Source: Cannabis sativa
Taxonomy: Eukaryota > Streptophyta > Magnoliopsida > Rosales > Cannabaceae
Assembly (NCBI RefSeq): GCF_029168945.1
Contig: NC_083604.1
Coordinates: 41,473,686 to 41,537,685, forward strand
Reading direction: 5' to 3'
DNA: 64,000 nt
Each line of letters starts with the position of its first letter. The first letter of the stretch is position 1. This document shows positions 13,829-25,410 of the stretch, in pieces. A program made the translations under genes and the position numbers. The notes under the pieces were generated by a model, which was not told the origin of the DNA, made no database searches, and saw nothing but the letters and a program-made list of their open reading frames with translations.

Positions 13829-14285
13829 TATATATAGTAGAGCCTCTATTTAAGAATACTCTATTCAAGAATAACCTCTAATTTGTTATAAAAAAATAAA
13901 GTCCCAATTTGGGTCAGTTATAAATAAGAATAATCTCTAAATTGTAATTAGTTATACATTTTCTAAGTCCCATATTAACAAAGTATACCTCTATATAAGA
14001 ATAATTACATCTTAATAAAATATATACATATGTTTTGTAAATTTATTTACATAAAATTAATAATTTTATTCCAAATTGTAACATATGTATTACCATTATA
14101 TTTATTCTAAAATAATTCTATTATAATATAGTATTAATAATTATTTATTGTTATTATTGTTACATTGATATTTTTTAGTATTTTAATTTTTTTTTCTAGT
14201 ATAACTCTATTTAGTTATAACCTCTCAATTAGAATATAGTTTGATTGGTCTAAAGTCTATTCTTGAATAGAGGTTCTACTATATA
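13829..14285. mobile_element. Second type of inverted-repeat element between MITE copies 2 and 3
   Basis: The left end has tagtagagcctctatttaag and the right end has cttgaatagaggttctacta, which are inverted copies. Inside are repeated short blocks (aagaataa..cctct). Exact borders are blurred by the flanking TATATA runs. Family not assigned. Confidence 0.6.
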
Positions 14286-14294
14286 TATAATTTA

Positions 14295-14686
14295 GGATGA
14301 TTCTACAATGCACCCCTCACTTGTTTCGGCATCCAGAAAAAAAAATTTAATCTATTTTTTTTTTTTTATAATCATGTACGTTATAGCTATTTAAGATAAT
14401 TTATAAAATTTTGAGAAATTTCGAATAATTTATAATATAGAAAATAATTTTCAAACAGTCTATTTTACACGCGTATAAAATAAAATAGTCACGTGTGCAA
14501 TACACTGTTTGAACGTAGTTTTCGGCGTGTTAAACTTTTCCAAATTTCTTAAAATTTTGCAACATGTCTTAAATAACTATAACGTACATGACCATGAGAA
14601 AAAATTTGACTAAAAAATTATTTTGAGTGTTAAAACAGATAAGAATGAATCAATGTATGATTTTAAGGTGAATTGTAGAATTTCCC
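14295..14686. mobile_element. Mutator-type MITE, copy 3, directly upstream of the UBA2-like gene
   Basis: Same family as copies 1 and 2, about 390 bp. The flanks tataattta (14286-14294) and tataattca (14687-14695) agree at 8 of 9 positions. The element ends 160 bp before the start codon of the gene at 14847, so it lies in or at the edge of the promoter. Confidence 0.75.
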
Positions 14687-14846
14687 TATAATTCACAAAT
14701 TTTATAAAGAAAATAAAATAACAGGAAAAAAAAATTAAAAAAAGGCTTGGATTCTGACTTTGGTCGGGTTTTGGGCGTAGCCATCGTCAGCTCTCTTCTT
14801 AGAAACCCTAACTATCCGCCACTCCTGAACCTCCGCTCCGGCTCCG

Positions 14847-16361
14847 ATGGCGAGGAAGCGAAAATTGGAGTCTAGATCCAAAGATCCTAACAAACCTCCC
14901 AAGAAGCACCAACAACTACAGGTTTTTGAGGATCCTAAGTATCCCGAGGAAGAAGAGTACGAAGAAATTGAACAAGAGTACGAAGAAGTTGAAGAAGAGG
15001 AGGAGGACGACGACGACGATGAAGAAGAAGAGGAAGAAGATGAGGAGGAAGACGATGAGGAAGAAGATGACGACCAGGAAGGTGCTCTTAAGTCAAGCGC
15101 CGCCGCCAATCGTGTAAAGCGGAAGGTTGAGACATCCGCCTCAGGTAGGGCTGGTGACATCGATGATGAGGAAGAGATTCAGAAGCTTCTTGAACCATTC
15201 AGCAAAGAACATCTTATGAATCTCTTATGCGAAGCAGCGGATAAGCACCCGGACGTGGCGGATCGGATTCGGAAGGTTGCTGATGAGGACCCGGTTCACC
15301 GTAAAATCTTCGTCCACGGTCTTGGTTGGGACACCAACGCAGAGACGTTGAAGAACGCCTTCATAGAATATGGTGAGATCGAGGAATGCAAGGCTGTCTG
15401 CGATAAAGTCTCAGGCAAGTCCAAAGGGTATGGCTTTATCGTATTTAAGAATAGGGGCGGGGCGCGTAGGGCACTAAAGGTGCCTCAGAAGAAGATTGGT
15501 AATCGGGTGACGGCTTGCCAACTCGCTTCACTTGGCCCAGCTCCAACTCCTGGTGCTGGGGCGTCGGCAGCAGCCCAGTCGGCGCAGCTGCAGACTCCGA
15601 CTTCTGAGTACACGCAGAGAAAGATATACGTGAGCAATGTTGGGGCGGAGCTGGATCCACAGAAACTGCTTACATTCTTTTCCAAGTATGGAGAAATTGA
15701 GGACGGGCCATTGGGGATGGATAAGCATACTGGGAAGCCTAAAGGGTTTTGCTTGTTTGTGTATAAGTCTGTGGAGAGTGCGAAGAAGGCTCTTGAAGAG
15801 CCACATAAGAATTTTGAAGGCAACATTTTGCATTGCCAGAGAGCGATTGATGGTCCTAAGTCGGGCAAGTCCCAACAACACAATCACCACCACCATAACC
15901 ATAGCCAAAACCCAAAGCAACATGGTGCTCAGTTCCAGAGAAATGAAAATGCTGGGTTTGTTGGCGGGAGTGCAGCTGGGACGGGGCACTTGATGGCACC
16001 AGGTGGAGCTGGGACTGGATTCAACCAGGGAGCTGCGGCAGTTCAGGCATTGAACCCTGCACTTGGGCAAGCTCTGACTGCGTTGCTGGCAACTCAGGGT
16101 GCTGGTTTGGGGTTGACTAACTTGTTTGGGACGATGGGGGCTGGTACTGCTGTGACCCCAGGAATAGCAGGAGGAGGTCATGGAATGCAGGGTGCTTATG
16201 TGAATCAAGCTAATATGAGTCCCGGTATGATGGGAGCATATGGGAACCAAGGGGGAGTGCCAGGTGGATACCTGAACCAGCAGATAGGGCAGGGGGGACC
16301 TGGGAGAGGACAGCAGGGCGCCGGTCAATATGGGGGTGCTTCAGCATATATGGGGAACTAG
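14847..16361 (+). CDS. UBA2A: UBA2-type RNA-binding protein (two RRM domains)
   Basis: A single open frame of 504 residues. It has a basic start, a long acidic Glu/Asp stretch (about residues 34-77), and two RNA recognition motifs. The first RRM is at about 152-230 (KIFVHGLGWDT, then KGYGFIVF) and the second at about 259-335 (KIYVSNVG, then KGFCLFVY). A His/Asn run (about 343-355) and a Gly/Met/Gln-rich tail follow. This layout matches plant UBP1-associated proteins UBA2a/b/c and Vicia AKIP1, which are nuclear hnRNP-like factors linked to mRNA stability and ABA or wound responses. The 2A subgroup call is by overall look, not by alignment. The start is the first ATG after a CT-rich leader, and the protein begins with the basic MARKRKLE. 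The tail end overlaps a possible splice donor (stop codon TAG followed by GTGAGC). Confidence 0.92.
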   Translation: MARKRKLESRSKDPNKPPKKHQQLQVFEDPKYPEEEEYEEIEQEYEEVEEEEEDDDDDEEEEEEDEEEDDEEEDDDQEGALKSSAAANRVKRKVETSASGRAGDIDDEEEIQKLLEPFSKEHLMNLLCEAADKHPDVADRIRKVADEDPVHRKIFVHGLGWDTNAETLKNAFIEYGEIEECKAVCDKVSGKSKGYGFIVFKNRGGARRALKVPQKKIGNRVTACQLASLGPAPTPGAGASAAAQSAQLQTPTSEYTQRKIYVSNVGAELDPQKLLTFFSKYGEIEDGPLGMDKHTGKPKGFCLFVYKSVESAKKALEEPHKNFEGNILHCQRAIDGPKSGKSQQHNHHHHNHSQNPKQHGAQFQRNENAGFVGGSAAGTGHLMAPGGAGTGFNQGAAAVQALNPALGQALTALLATQGAGLGLTNLFGTMGAGTAVTPGIAGGGHGMQGAYVNQANMSPGMMGAYGNQGGVPGGYLNQQIGQGGPGRGQQGAGQYGGASAYMGN

Positions 16362-19300
16362 GTGAGCCACAGGTATTGTATATGTACTTTACTAGGTGAT
16401 TTTGATCGGTAATTTAAACTTTTTTCTACCAAGTAAACAAGAAATTGAATCATCAAAGCACAATTTACGTAATTATATGATTGACATGCTAAGAATAATT
16501 GGAAGTGTGTAAGCATTTCCCTTTTAAACTTTGCCGTATATTTGTTCCCTTAAAAACCTTCCTAATTTCTTTCTGAAGCTGTGATAGTGAGACCAAAGTT
16601 TTGAGATATCGTAGCTAATAATAAACTGATGTTGTAGAACGTACCACAAGTTAGATAGTTAAGAGCATTTCTTTTTGATTCACATAATTTAATCTATCAT
16701 ATATTTATATATTAATATAGTTGACTAGAAGGATGCTCTAGTATATTATATCCCCTTATTTATATATTAATTTATTTGACTAGAAGGATGCTCAAGTATA
16801 TTATATCCCCTTGCAATATATCTATGTGTATAAATACACTTGCATACTGTGATATATTTGCTGTAAAACATTGTACTTAGCTATTTGTAAAGTAGAATTC
16901 TGCAATTCTTTTGCTTGTTTTTGAGAAGAATTCAATGCTCAATACCCTATGGGAAAAAAGGGAGGATTTAATGAGAGTATTGAAGTGTATCTGGCGCAAA
17001 TATTCATTTGAAGGAGAGAGGGTCCTTGTGCTCAAAGATTTTGCATACAGAAGGTGTGACTTTAGGATAGTAATTGGTGGAATCAACGGCTGCATCAAGT
17101 TAGTAATCATCCACACCTGCGTTTCAATGGATTATAAAGTCTCGTGGAAGCTTTATGAAGAGTTCTGTTGATCTATTAGGTGTATAATCAGTGTTCATTT
17201 TGGTTATTTAGAATATTGTTTTCCAAATTTATTTTTTGGTCGTACACATATTCATTGATCATTTAGATTGTTGAATATTAACAAGGATATTTGATATTGA
17301 CCTCTACCTGCAAGATTGGCTTGTTATGTAGTGTATCTAATTTGTGCAAGAAAAAATTGATGGACCATTTTAGAAGGCAACATATTTTTCTTGGGGATCT
17401 GATGAGAACCTGCTGCCAATTTCTTAAACCAGTAGCAAAATACACACACAATAGCAAGAGTAACTGTTGGGCTTCTCCTTTATGAAGAAACACACGATCT
17501 TATTTTAAAAACTATTTTTAGAATATGATTCAAATTGTTTTTAGAGATGTCATTGTTATCCCACTTTTTAATTAGCACCTGATGTGTTAAGTGACTTGTT
17601 GGCTTTTGATTGGTAAATGTATTAATATTTCCATCAATTGAAAGTTTGAAACATGACAAATCACAAACACATGCGCTATTTAAAAGTTTGGATAATACCT
17701 CACATTTTTAGCATTAATTTCTTTGTAAACTATATTTATCGCCACTCATCATTTTTGCATTTTATGCTTGCATGTACCGAAATGTTTTAAAAGAGTTACG
17801 GTTTTGAACTGATTTGGTTTTTTTTAAATTGTTTCTTTATGGTTTTTTATTCAATGTGCAGATCCACATAGGTGCATCAGTCTTTTTGTACTGGTATGCT
17901 GAATCTTCTGAAGTTAAGGAGCTGATGGTTATTGCAAAGAGCAGAATCTTAAAAATCTTAAAATGAAAATTCTATTTTCATGATTGCATTTTCCTCTCCC
18001 ACCCCCCTTTAAAAATATTTGTAGTTTTCTCTTGTTTAAAAGCTGAACCATTTCAGTACTTAATTATAATGATCAATTTGTGTACTCTTTAAGTTATTGA
18101 GCTTGAACAAAAAATGCTTTTTGAAAATTTCAATGTTGTGTTTTAAATAAGTTTTATATAAGATTTGTTTTAGTTGTTTCAAGTTTATTAATCAATTTCT
18201 TCGGCGTCTTGTTTTTTTAAGTTGTTAGATGCAATTTGTTTAACTTCGCAAGTGTTCCAATTCTATTTGATTCTACCTCGTTGAACAATTTTATGTGAAC
18301 TGTATTTTCTCAGCTCTAGAGTTGAACCATCACTTCTTTGTAACCATAATGGTGTTTATGTTTGAAATGTCCCAGTGAGGTTTTAATATGTTAATAAGTC
18401 CGAGTTGATCCTCACTTGTTGCTCTTGTCCTCAGTTTGCTCAAAGGACGGACCTATCTTTGGTAAGGTATATAATAATTCCAACTGAGTTGGCTTTAATT
18501 GCTAGATTTGTTAGTGAAACAGTTGTTATATTGCTTGTTAGCGAAGCTACTTGGGTTGGTTACATCTTAAATTTTGATGGCTTGTTTGCTTAATTTCAGT
18601 AACAACAGATGTGTTACTCTGTTCTTCCCCTAGAAGAAAGTATTAACAGTCATATCAATTATCGAAAGTAATGTGAGTTATAGCTTTATACCATGTGTGT
18701 ATACATATATTGTGTACAAGAAGAGGATCTCATCTCTATTTCTTATTCTAAAAGAGTAAAATCTCACTGACAAGTGTTTCTCTGAAGTTCCATTTATGCT
18801 GACTTTTAAATTTTTTCTTGTGAGGTTTGGTTCCATTTATCAGGTGCAGTGAATTATTTTTTGAAGGAATAGGTATTAAATTGAAGTTTGTGTGATTGCA
18901 GATATGATATATTTCTTATGTAACTTGTCAAAGTTGTTGGTGAAGTGTTAATCTCTTTGCCTAGAAGAATTGGAGTTGTGATGTATGATTTTAACTCTGA
19001 ACTCTTCTTGGCCAAGATATCACTTCTTAACTTGAAGCTAATGTCTTGCTCTTGAACAGCAGGATAGCAATGTCTTTGGGATTTGTTCTTTCACCTCTCA
19101 AGATAAATAATAATAACAATAACAGCTCTTTTATATGGTGAGCTGAGTATTATCTTTAATGGCTGTAGCTGTTTGACAAGGGGGCGACCAAGATATTTCT
19201 TTGCGACTATTGGTTAAAAAAAAATAAAGAAAAAGGTTTTGGTACTAGGGTATTCTATTCTTCTTTTCATTTCTAATAATTCTTAATAATAATGTTGCAA

Positions 19301-20294
19301 ATAAAAGAACACGATAAAATATGAGAGAATAGTATATGGAAAAGTAGATAGAAGAATTTGATATTCTTTTTTGTGCCTCACGTTCTCACTATAAAGTTTC
19401 TTTATGAACTTCATAAATGTCAGGAGTTAAAGGGATATATATCCATTACTCCCAAGTATGTCCTAACAAATACTAATGAATTACACTTGTGGTCAATGTT
19501 TTCCATTTTTTTACGTGTCTGAAACCATTAGGGCAGTAATGAACATATTTTTCTTTAATATCTCCGAATGTAATGGCGTGGGCTTTCTTTTACCTCAAAA
19601 TTAATGACACGTGTCGCGAAGTTGCAGGAGTGTATCGAATTCTTGAAATTCCGCCCACCTAATAAGCACCACAGAAATTGTTTTTGCCACGGGCTCTGTT
19701 CTGTTATCTTATAACTTTCATTATCTTTATTTTTCCCAGCCACAAAATAAAATTGTGCGTCTCAGCAATTTTACTTTTTTAACCTCAGTATTCCATTCAC
19801 TTTCTTTGTATTTATACATTCGTCTAAGCACTTTCAGTAAATTCCTAATTATTATTATTATGTCTTTTTTTCAAGCTTGGATAAAAATCTATGTCACAAA
19901 CTCGTAAGAGTAAAAAAATAGTGTTGGAAATTTTGGAAGAACTATTGGCGTTACTGTCAACAGAACTATATAGTATTTTCGCTCGAAAAAGAAAGATTGG
20001 AAAATTCCAAATTAAATAAGAGCCAAAAATAAAATCTTCATTACTTATTATTTTTCACATTCTTCACCGCTTGTTTTTGTTTTTAATTTTTAATTTAAAA
20101 AAAGGTGGAGATTTGTAATCTTATTATATTATATCTGAATTTTTTCATTGGCTATCTCTCTCCCTTGCTCTGTACAGAACAGGAGAGCCTCTCACAGTGT
20201 TGTTCGTTTCATTTCCTGATTCCTGCAAAGCAAACGGAAGTTTTTATTTTGAAGTTTTATCCATAACTTTCCCACTCTTTCTTAGTCCCCAAAC
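16362..20294. other. UBA2 3' untranslated region (possibly spliced), intergenic DNA and ABCF5 leader
   Basis: No convincing protein-coding exon. Several sites look like splice acceptors before short non-AT-rich stretches, for example tgtgcag before 17863 and atttcag before 18600. A donor-like TAG/GTGAGC lies at the UBA2 stop. Plant UBA2 genes are known to have introns in the 3' UTR, so part of this stretch is probably transcribed. The last 150 bp, CT-rich and ending before 20295, fit the leader of the next gene. Confidence 0.4.
16700..16812 (+). repeat. Two-copy tandem repeat of about 57 bp
   Basis: The block ttgactagaaggatgctc followed by aagtatattatatcccctt occurs twice in a row with a few changes. 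Non-coding, in the presumed 3' region of the UBA2-like gene. Confidence 0.8.
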
Positions 20295-23200
20295 ATGGAC
20301 TTAGCCGCTAAGCTTCACCGCCTCGACCTCCGCTCCAGCTTTTTTGCCGGAACCGCCCTGGTCGATGCCCGAAACACCGTCGCCCCACCTCTTCCCCGCT
20401 CTGTCTCAACTCGTAATTCTACTCATTCCACTAGAAGTAACAATTATTCTATCAAAACCAGAAATTTTAGTACCCCAAGAAAGGCCAGTTCTTCTATCAC
20501 AGCTCGGTTATCCACTGTGGCTGTGGAAGAATCGTCCTCTGAAACTATGAGCAAAGAGGACATTGAATCCTTGTTCTCCAATGAGTCTGTTGATGAGTTT
20601 GATCGGAAACGTAATGGTAAGCATTCGAATAATGGGGCTTCTGGTATTTCTTCTGGTGTTAAGCTTGAAAATGTGACAAAGACCTATAAGGGTGTCACTG
20701 TTTTGAAGGATATTAATTGGGAGGTGAAGAAGGGGGAGAAAGTGGGTTTGGTTGGTGTAAATGGAGCTGGGAAAACAACCCAGATGAGAATTATTGCTGG
20801 CTTAGAGGAACCTGATTCTGGGAATGTGATTAAGGCGAAATCCAATATGAAAATTGCGTTTTTGAGTCAAGAATTTGAGGTTTCGTTGAGCAGGACGGTG
20901 AGGGAAGAGTTCACTAGTGCGTTTAAGGAGGAGATGGAGGTTTCAGCGAAGTTGGAGAAGGTGCAGAAGGCTTTGGAGAGCACGGTTGATGACTTGGATT
21001 TGATGGGAAAGCTTTTGGATGAGTTTGATTCGCTTCAAAGGCGGGCACAGGCTGTTGACTTGGACGAGGTTGAGTCAAAAGTCAGCAGACTGATGCCGGA
21101 ACTTGGATTTTCACCAGAGGATTCAGAAAGGCTGGTGGCGTCATTTAGCAGTGGATGGCAAATGAGGATGTCTCTTGGGAAGATTCTACTTCAGGTATAT
21201 AATAACTTAAATGTTCTAGATGACAGGTGCTGATCAAGCAAGTGATTGCGATAATTATGCTTGCTAGGTTCTATAATTTGCCAGGAAAATCAAGCAAGTA
21301 GATTTTTGTGCTCCTTTCAGTTATGTGACAAAACCTATTAATGGTAGTTTAGTGAAGGTTAAGTCCTTATTACCAAACTATAACAGATAGGAATATAAAT
21401 GTATTTACTTTAATACTATACGAGGATTGCTTCAAAGTGCTATTCGCTTGTTGAATGCTGCAATTCTTGTATCACTGTGGTTGATACAATTTATGAGGTG
21501 GCTAAGAGACTGCGTATAGTGTTTCTTTGAGTCCCTTCGGTTATTCCTGCATACCTGGTCCTGCTGTTGTGCTATCCTCAGCTTGTGATTGATTGTTTTT
21601 TACTGTCTTGAATCTTGTTCTTCAGGATCCAGATTTACTACTACTGGATGAACCCACAAATCATCTTGATCTTGATACAATTGAGTGGCTTGAAGGTTAT
21701 CTTGCTAAGCAAGAAGTACCAATGGTTATCATATCCCATGACAGAGCTTTTCTTGATCAGCTCTGCACTAAAATAGTGGAAACTGATATGGGTGTGTCCC
21801 GAACTTATGTTGGAAATTATTCTGAGTATCTCCTTTCAAAAGCAGCATGGATTGAGGCTCAGTATGCAGCTTGGGAGAAGCAGCAGAAGGAAATAGAACA
21901 TACGAAAGACTTGATAAGTAGGCTTGGTGCTGGGGCAAATTCTGGTCGTGCTACTTCTGCTGAAAAGGTACAATGCATTCACATGTATAGTAAGAATGCA
22001 TACAGTTTCATTTATCATCCCAGTACAAATAGTAATTTTAGATTTCTACCTGTAGTTGTTGAGGAAATATTTCATTTTCAAATGCTGCAATATGTTGTTC
22101 CATCATAAGTTCTTTTGGATATTGGGCAAAAAGAAATTGGTTTATTATTTTCAGCTACTGGAAGCTTCAGTTGCCATATTTACTACACTATTCTTACTAT
22201 TTCTGCCACCCTGATTTTCTTACTATATCTCTACTTTCTGTTTTCACTTCAATATGCAATCTAGACTTTTATAAATTCTTACACTGCTCAGACCTAAAAT
22301 ACAATCTTTTTAACAGTATGTTTCATAATTCTGCCGCTTAACTTTTTGTTACAATGTTAAATCAAAGATTTAAATTTTCTTGCTTGCCTTGCAATGGGAA
22401 CTTTTGTTTTGTTTTATTCTGTCCTATTTTTCACAATATACTCTTGATTATTTTCACGGTATGGCATTTGGTGTATATATTTAACTTAATCACTCACCTA
22501 GCAAGTTCTTGTTTTTCTTTGTCTTCCAATTTGGATAACCACAGAAACTGGAGAAGCTTCAAGAAGAGGATTTGATTGAGAAGCCATTTCAAAGAAAACA
22601 AATGAAGATCAGGTTTCCTGAGCGTGGAAGAAGCGGGAGATCTGTTGCAACAATGAAGAACTTGGAATTTGCTTATGAGGATAACGTGAGTTGATTCACA
22701 TCACAAATGAATGAAAATAATTATGAAGTACTTGTGCAAATATACATGTTTGCACACATGCACAAGCATATATTCATAATTATAACTGCGATATGGGTGT
22801 TGTGACAGGTCCTATTTAATAAGGCAAATCTTTCTATTGAAAGGGGAGAAAAAATTGCAATCATTGGCCCCAATGGATGTGGCAAGAGTACTTTGCTGAA
22901 ACTAATAATGGGATTAGAGAAACCAAAAGCAGGGGAAGTTCTTCTGGGGGAGCATAATGTCCTGCCAAACTATTTTGAACAAAATCAGGTGCGAATATAA
23001 TATCATATGCTATTGTTGGGTGGTCTAATAGGCATGGCTTTTTCATAATGGAGTACAAGACTGCTTATTGAGTTTCATTATCCTCGTAGGCCGAAGCTCT
23101 TGATTTAGACAAAACTGTGCTTGAGACAGTAGAAGAAGCTGCTGAGGATTGGAGACTTGATGATATAAAGGGTCTCCTTGGGCGTTGTAATTTCAAAGCT

Positions 23201-24535
23201 GATATGCTCGATAGAAAGGTTTCGCTTCTAAGTGGTGGTGAGAAGGTAGAGAATTTATGAGTTCTGTCTCAAACACACTTGTCTCTATTTTATTAGGCAT
23301 TTTCTCTCGTTTTTGTGGGTGCTTGCGTGATATGTGTTGTTTCGTGTTTTGTATATCTAATTTGAACTAGTTGGAAGCAGGCAGCAACACCAGACAATCT
23401 TTATGATTTCATGGAACCTTGTTGTCTGCCTTCTTAATGGTTTGATGTGGATTTTAAACAAATCAACATTCTTTTTCTGGTTAAAATAAATAAAATATGC
23501 ATGCATGATTCTGAAGAATTAAATCTACATTAGCGATTATGTCTTAAGATAAATTCTTTAGGAAGAACTTTATTATTTAGCGTGAAATTTGTCTTTTATT
23601 CTTTGGGTTTTTACTATGTTATACAACTATTATTTTCTTCCTATCGTTCAGTCCTGACAATGCTTGGGTTTTCTGGGATACCTTGTTAGTTTTTTAACAT
23701 ATGAATCTCTGGCAAAGATTTTACTTACCATTGAAACGAGCTCATTTTGTATAACACTGTTTTAATCATCTTGCTTTCATCAATGATTTGGTGTCAGTTG
23801 GTTTTATGCGAACATTAATGTTTCTCTTCTTCTAGGCACGTCTTGCTTTTTGCAAGTTCATGGTGAAGCCTTCTACACTTCTAGTTTTGGATGAGCCAAC
23901 TAATCACTTGGATATTCCTTCAAAAGAAATGCTGGAGGTTTGTCTCTCATCTCTCTCCATAATGCTGTTAACTACTGCAAATGTTCCATAAAAGTTATCA
24001 TCCCATCTTTTTAATACAAGTTTCTTATTCTTCTATCAGGATGCCATAAATGAGTATTCAGGTACTGTCATCACAGTTTCTCATGATCGATACTTTATAA
24101 AGCAGATAGTTAATAGAGTAGTGGAGGTTAAAGATTGCAGTTTGCAAAATTACGCAGGTGATTACAATGTAAGTGCTCTCTTCCGCTCCTTGTTGATTTT
24201 ACTTGATTCTGAATTCTGAATTCTGATCTCAATTTTCATCACCCTGCAGTATTATCTAGAAAAGAATCTTGATGCAAGGGCAAGAGAGCTAGAGCGTGAA
24301 GCAGAGCTGGAAGAAAAGGCTCCAAAAGTCAAAGCCAAATCAAAGATGTCAAAGGTAATCCTTTGCTTTAGTTGTATCTGAAAACCTAAATATAAAATGG
24401 CAATGTGGGCTAACATTTCTAGTTGTCGTCCTGATTTAGGCCGAAAAAGAAGCAATGAAGAAACAGAAGAGGCAGGCATTTCAACAAGCGAAAGCAAAAT
24501 CAAAAGGGTCCAAAAATGCCAAGAGATGGAATTAA
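20295..24535 (+). CDS. ABCF5: ABC transporter F family member 5-like, plastid-type N-terminus (9 exons)
   Basis: Exons read by frame and GT..AG sites: 20295-21194, 21626-21967, 22545-22685, 22809-22988, 23090-23245, 23836-23937, 24040-24168, 24250-24354, 24440-24535. Every exon is a multiple of three, giving 716 residues. Two nucleotide-binding domains are seen. The first has GVNGAGKTT, signature [11 protein letters not shown] and [12 protein letters not shown]. The second has [20 protein letters not shown] and [12 protein letters not shown]. There are no membrane segments, so this is an ABCF (GCN20/EttA-like) ATPase, not a transporter. About 90 residues at the start are rich in Ser/Thr/Arg and poor in acid, like a chloroplast transit peptide; Arabidopsis ABCF5 is similar. 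A role in translation or ribosome function is inferred from the family. The tail is rich in Lys and Ala. The first signature has SSGW where SGGQ/SGGW is usual. Confidence 0.93.
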
Positions 24536-25410
24536 TTGGAACATTTTCTTTCAAAATTCACCAGTATTATAAAGTTTCTTTTCCTTGTGAAAGGAGTAGG
24601 AGGAGGTTGAGTAGCTTATTGTTTTAGGGCTACTTCACCATGTGTATATTTACTTACACACAATTAATAGACTTTCACGTTTTTGTTGCTGCCAATGATC
24701 TTTCTGTAAATTTTCATTATTTCCTCTTTTGATTCAAAACTTACATGAGCTGTTAACTTCTTAACATAAGTTACGCTTAAAAACTACAAGGTAATATACT
24801 TTACGGGTCTTACAACAATTTTGGTGTTGTTACAAAATATATATATATATATATTTTTTTTATATATATATATTTTACTATTACACTTTGTATTAAATTT
24901 TTAGAAATGCTATCTTAAAATTTCATAATTATTGTAATAGAGAAACAATTGAAAAAGAAGAATTACCCATGTACTATATTTTACAATTTGAGTAGTTTTT
25001 TTAGTAGTTTCAATGTGAATTATTATACCATTTTTAATTGCAATTTAAATTGTTCTGCTAATTGCAATAAAATTTTTTATATAAAACTTCATAATATTAT
25101 TTAAAATTTATTGTTAACAATAATTTTAGTTTAATTACGTAATTCTTTTAATTTATAATGTGTAATGAATTTAAATTTAATTTATAATGATTAAAAAAAC
25201 AACAACAATTTTATTATATAATTACATTTAACATAACATAAATATTCATGCATAATTTAAAATTTTAATAATCGCTCTGTTCCCTATTAATACATTAAAA
25301 CAAAGTGCGGATGATATAATAATTATCAAAGAAAATCCCATGATAAAAAATTCTTCCAAATTCTAAATTTCTTAAATTACATTAGTAAATAAAAATAGCA
25401 GATGAAGCCG
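24536..25410. other. Convergent spacer between ABCF5 and NRPB4
   Basis: AT-rich 3' flanks of two genes that point at each other. It contains a TA microsatellite interrupted by a T run (about 24836-24877). No gene seen. Confidence 0.6.

Noticed and set aside
14735..15160. Minus-strand frame with a long serine run
   Set aside because: It is the mirror of the Glu/Asp codon run (GAA/GAG/GAC) of the UBA2-like gene on the plus strand. No gene features of its own.
16911..17171. 86-residue frame downstream of the UBA2-like gene
   Set aside because: Not recognised, low-complexity flanks, and placed in the presumed 3' UTR or intron. Length is within chance.
21593..22108. Separate ABC ATPase gene
   Set aside because: It is exon 2 of the ABCF5-like gene with intron sequence at both ends. 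The true exon is 21626-21967.
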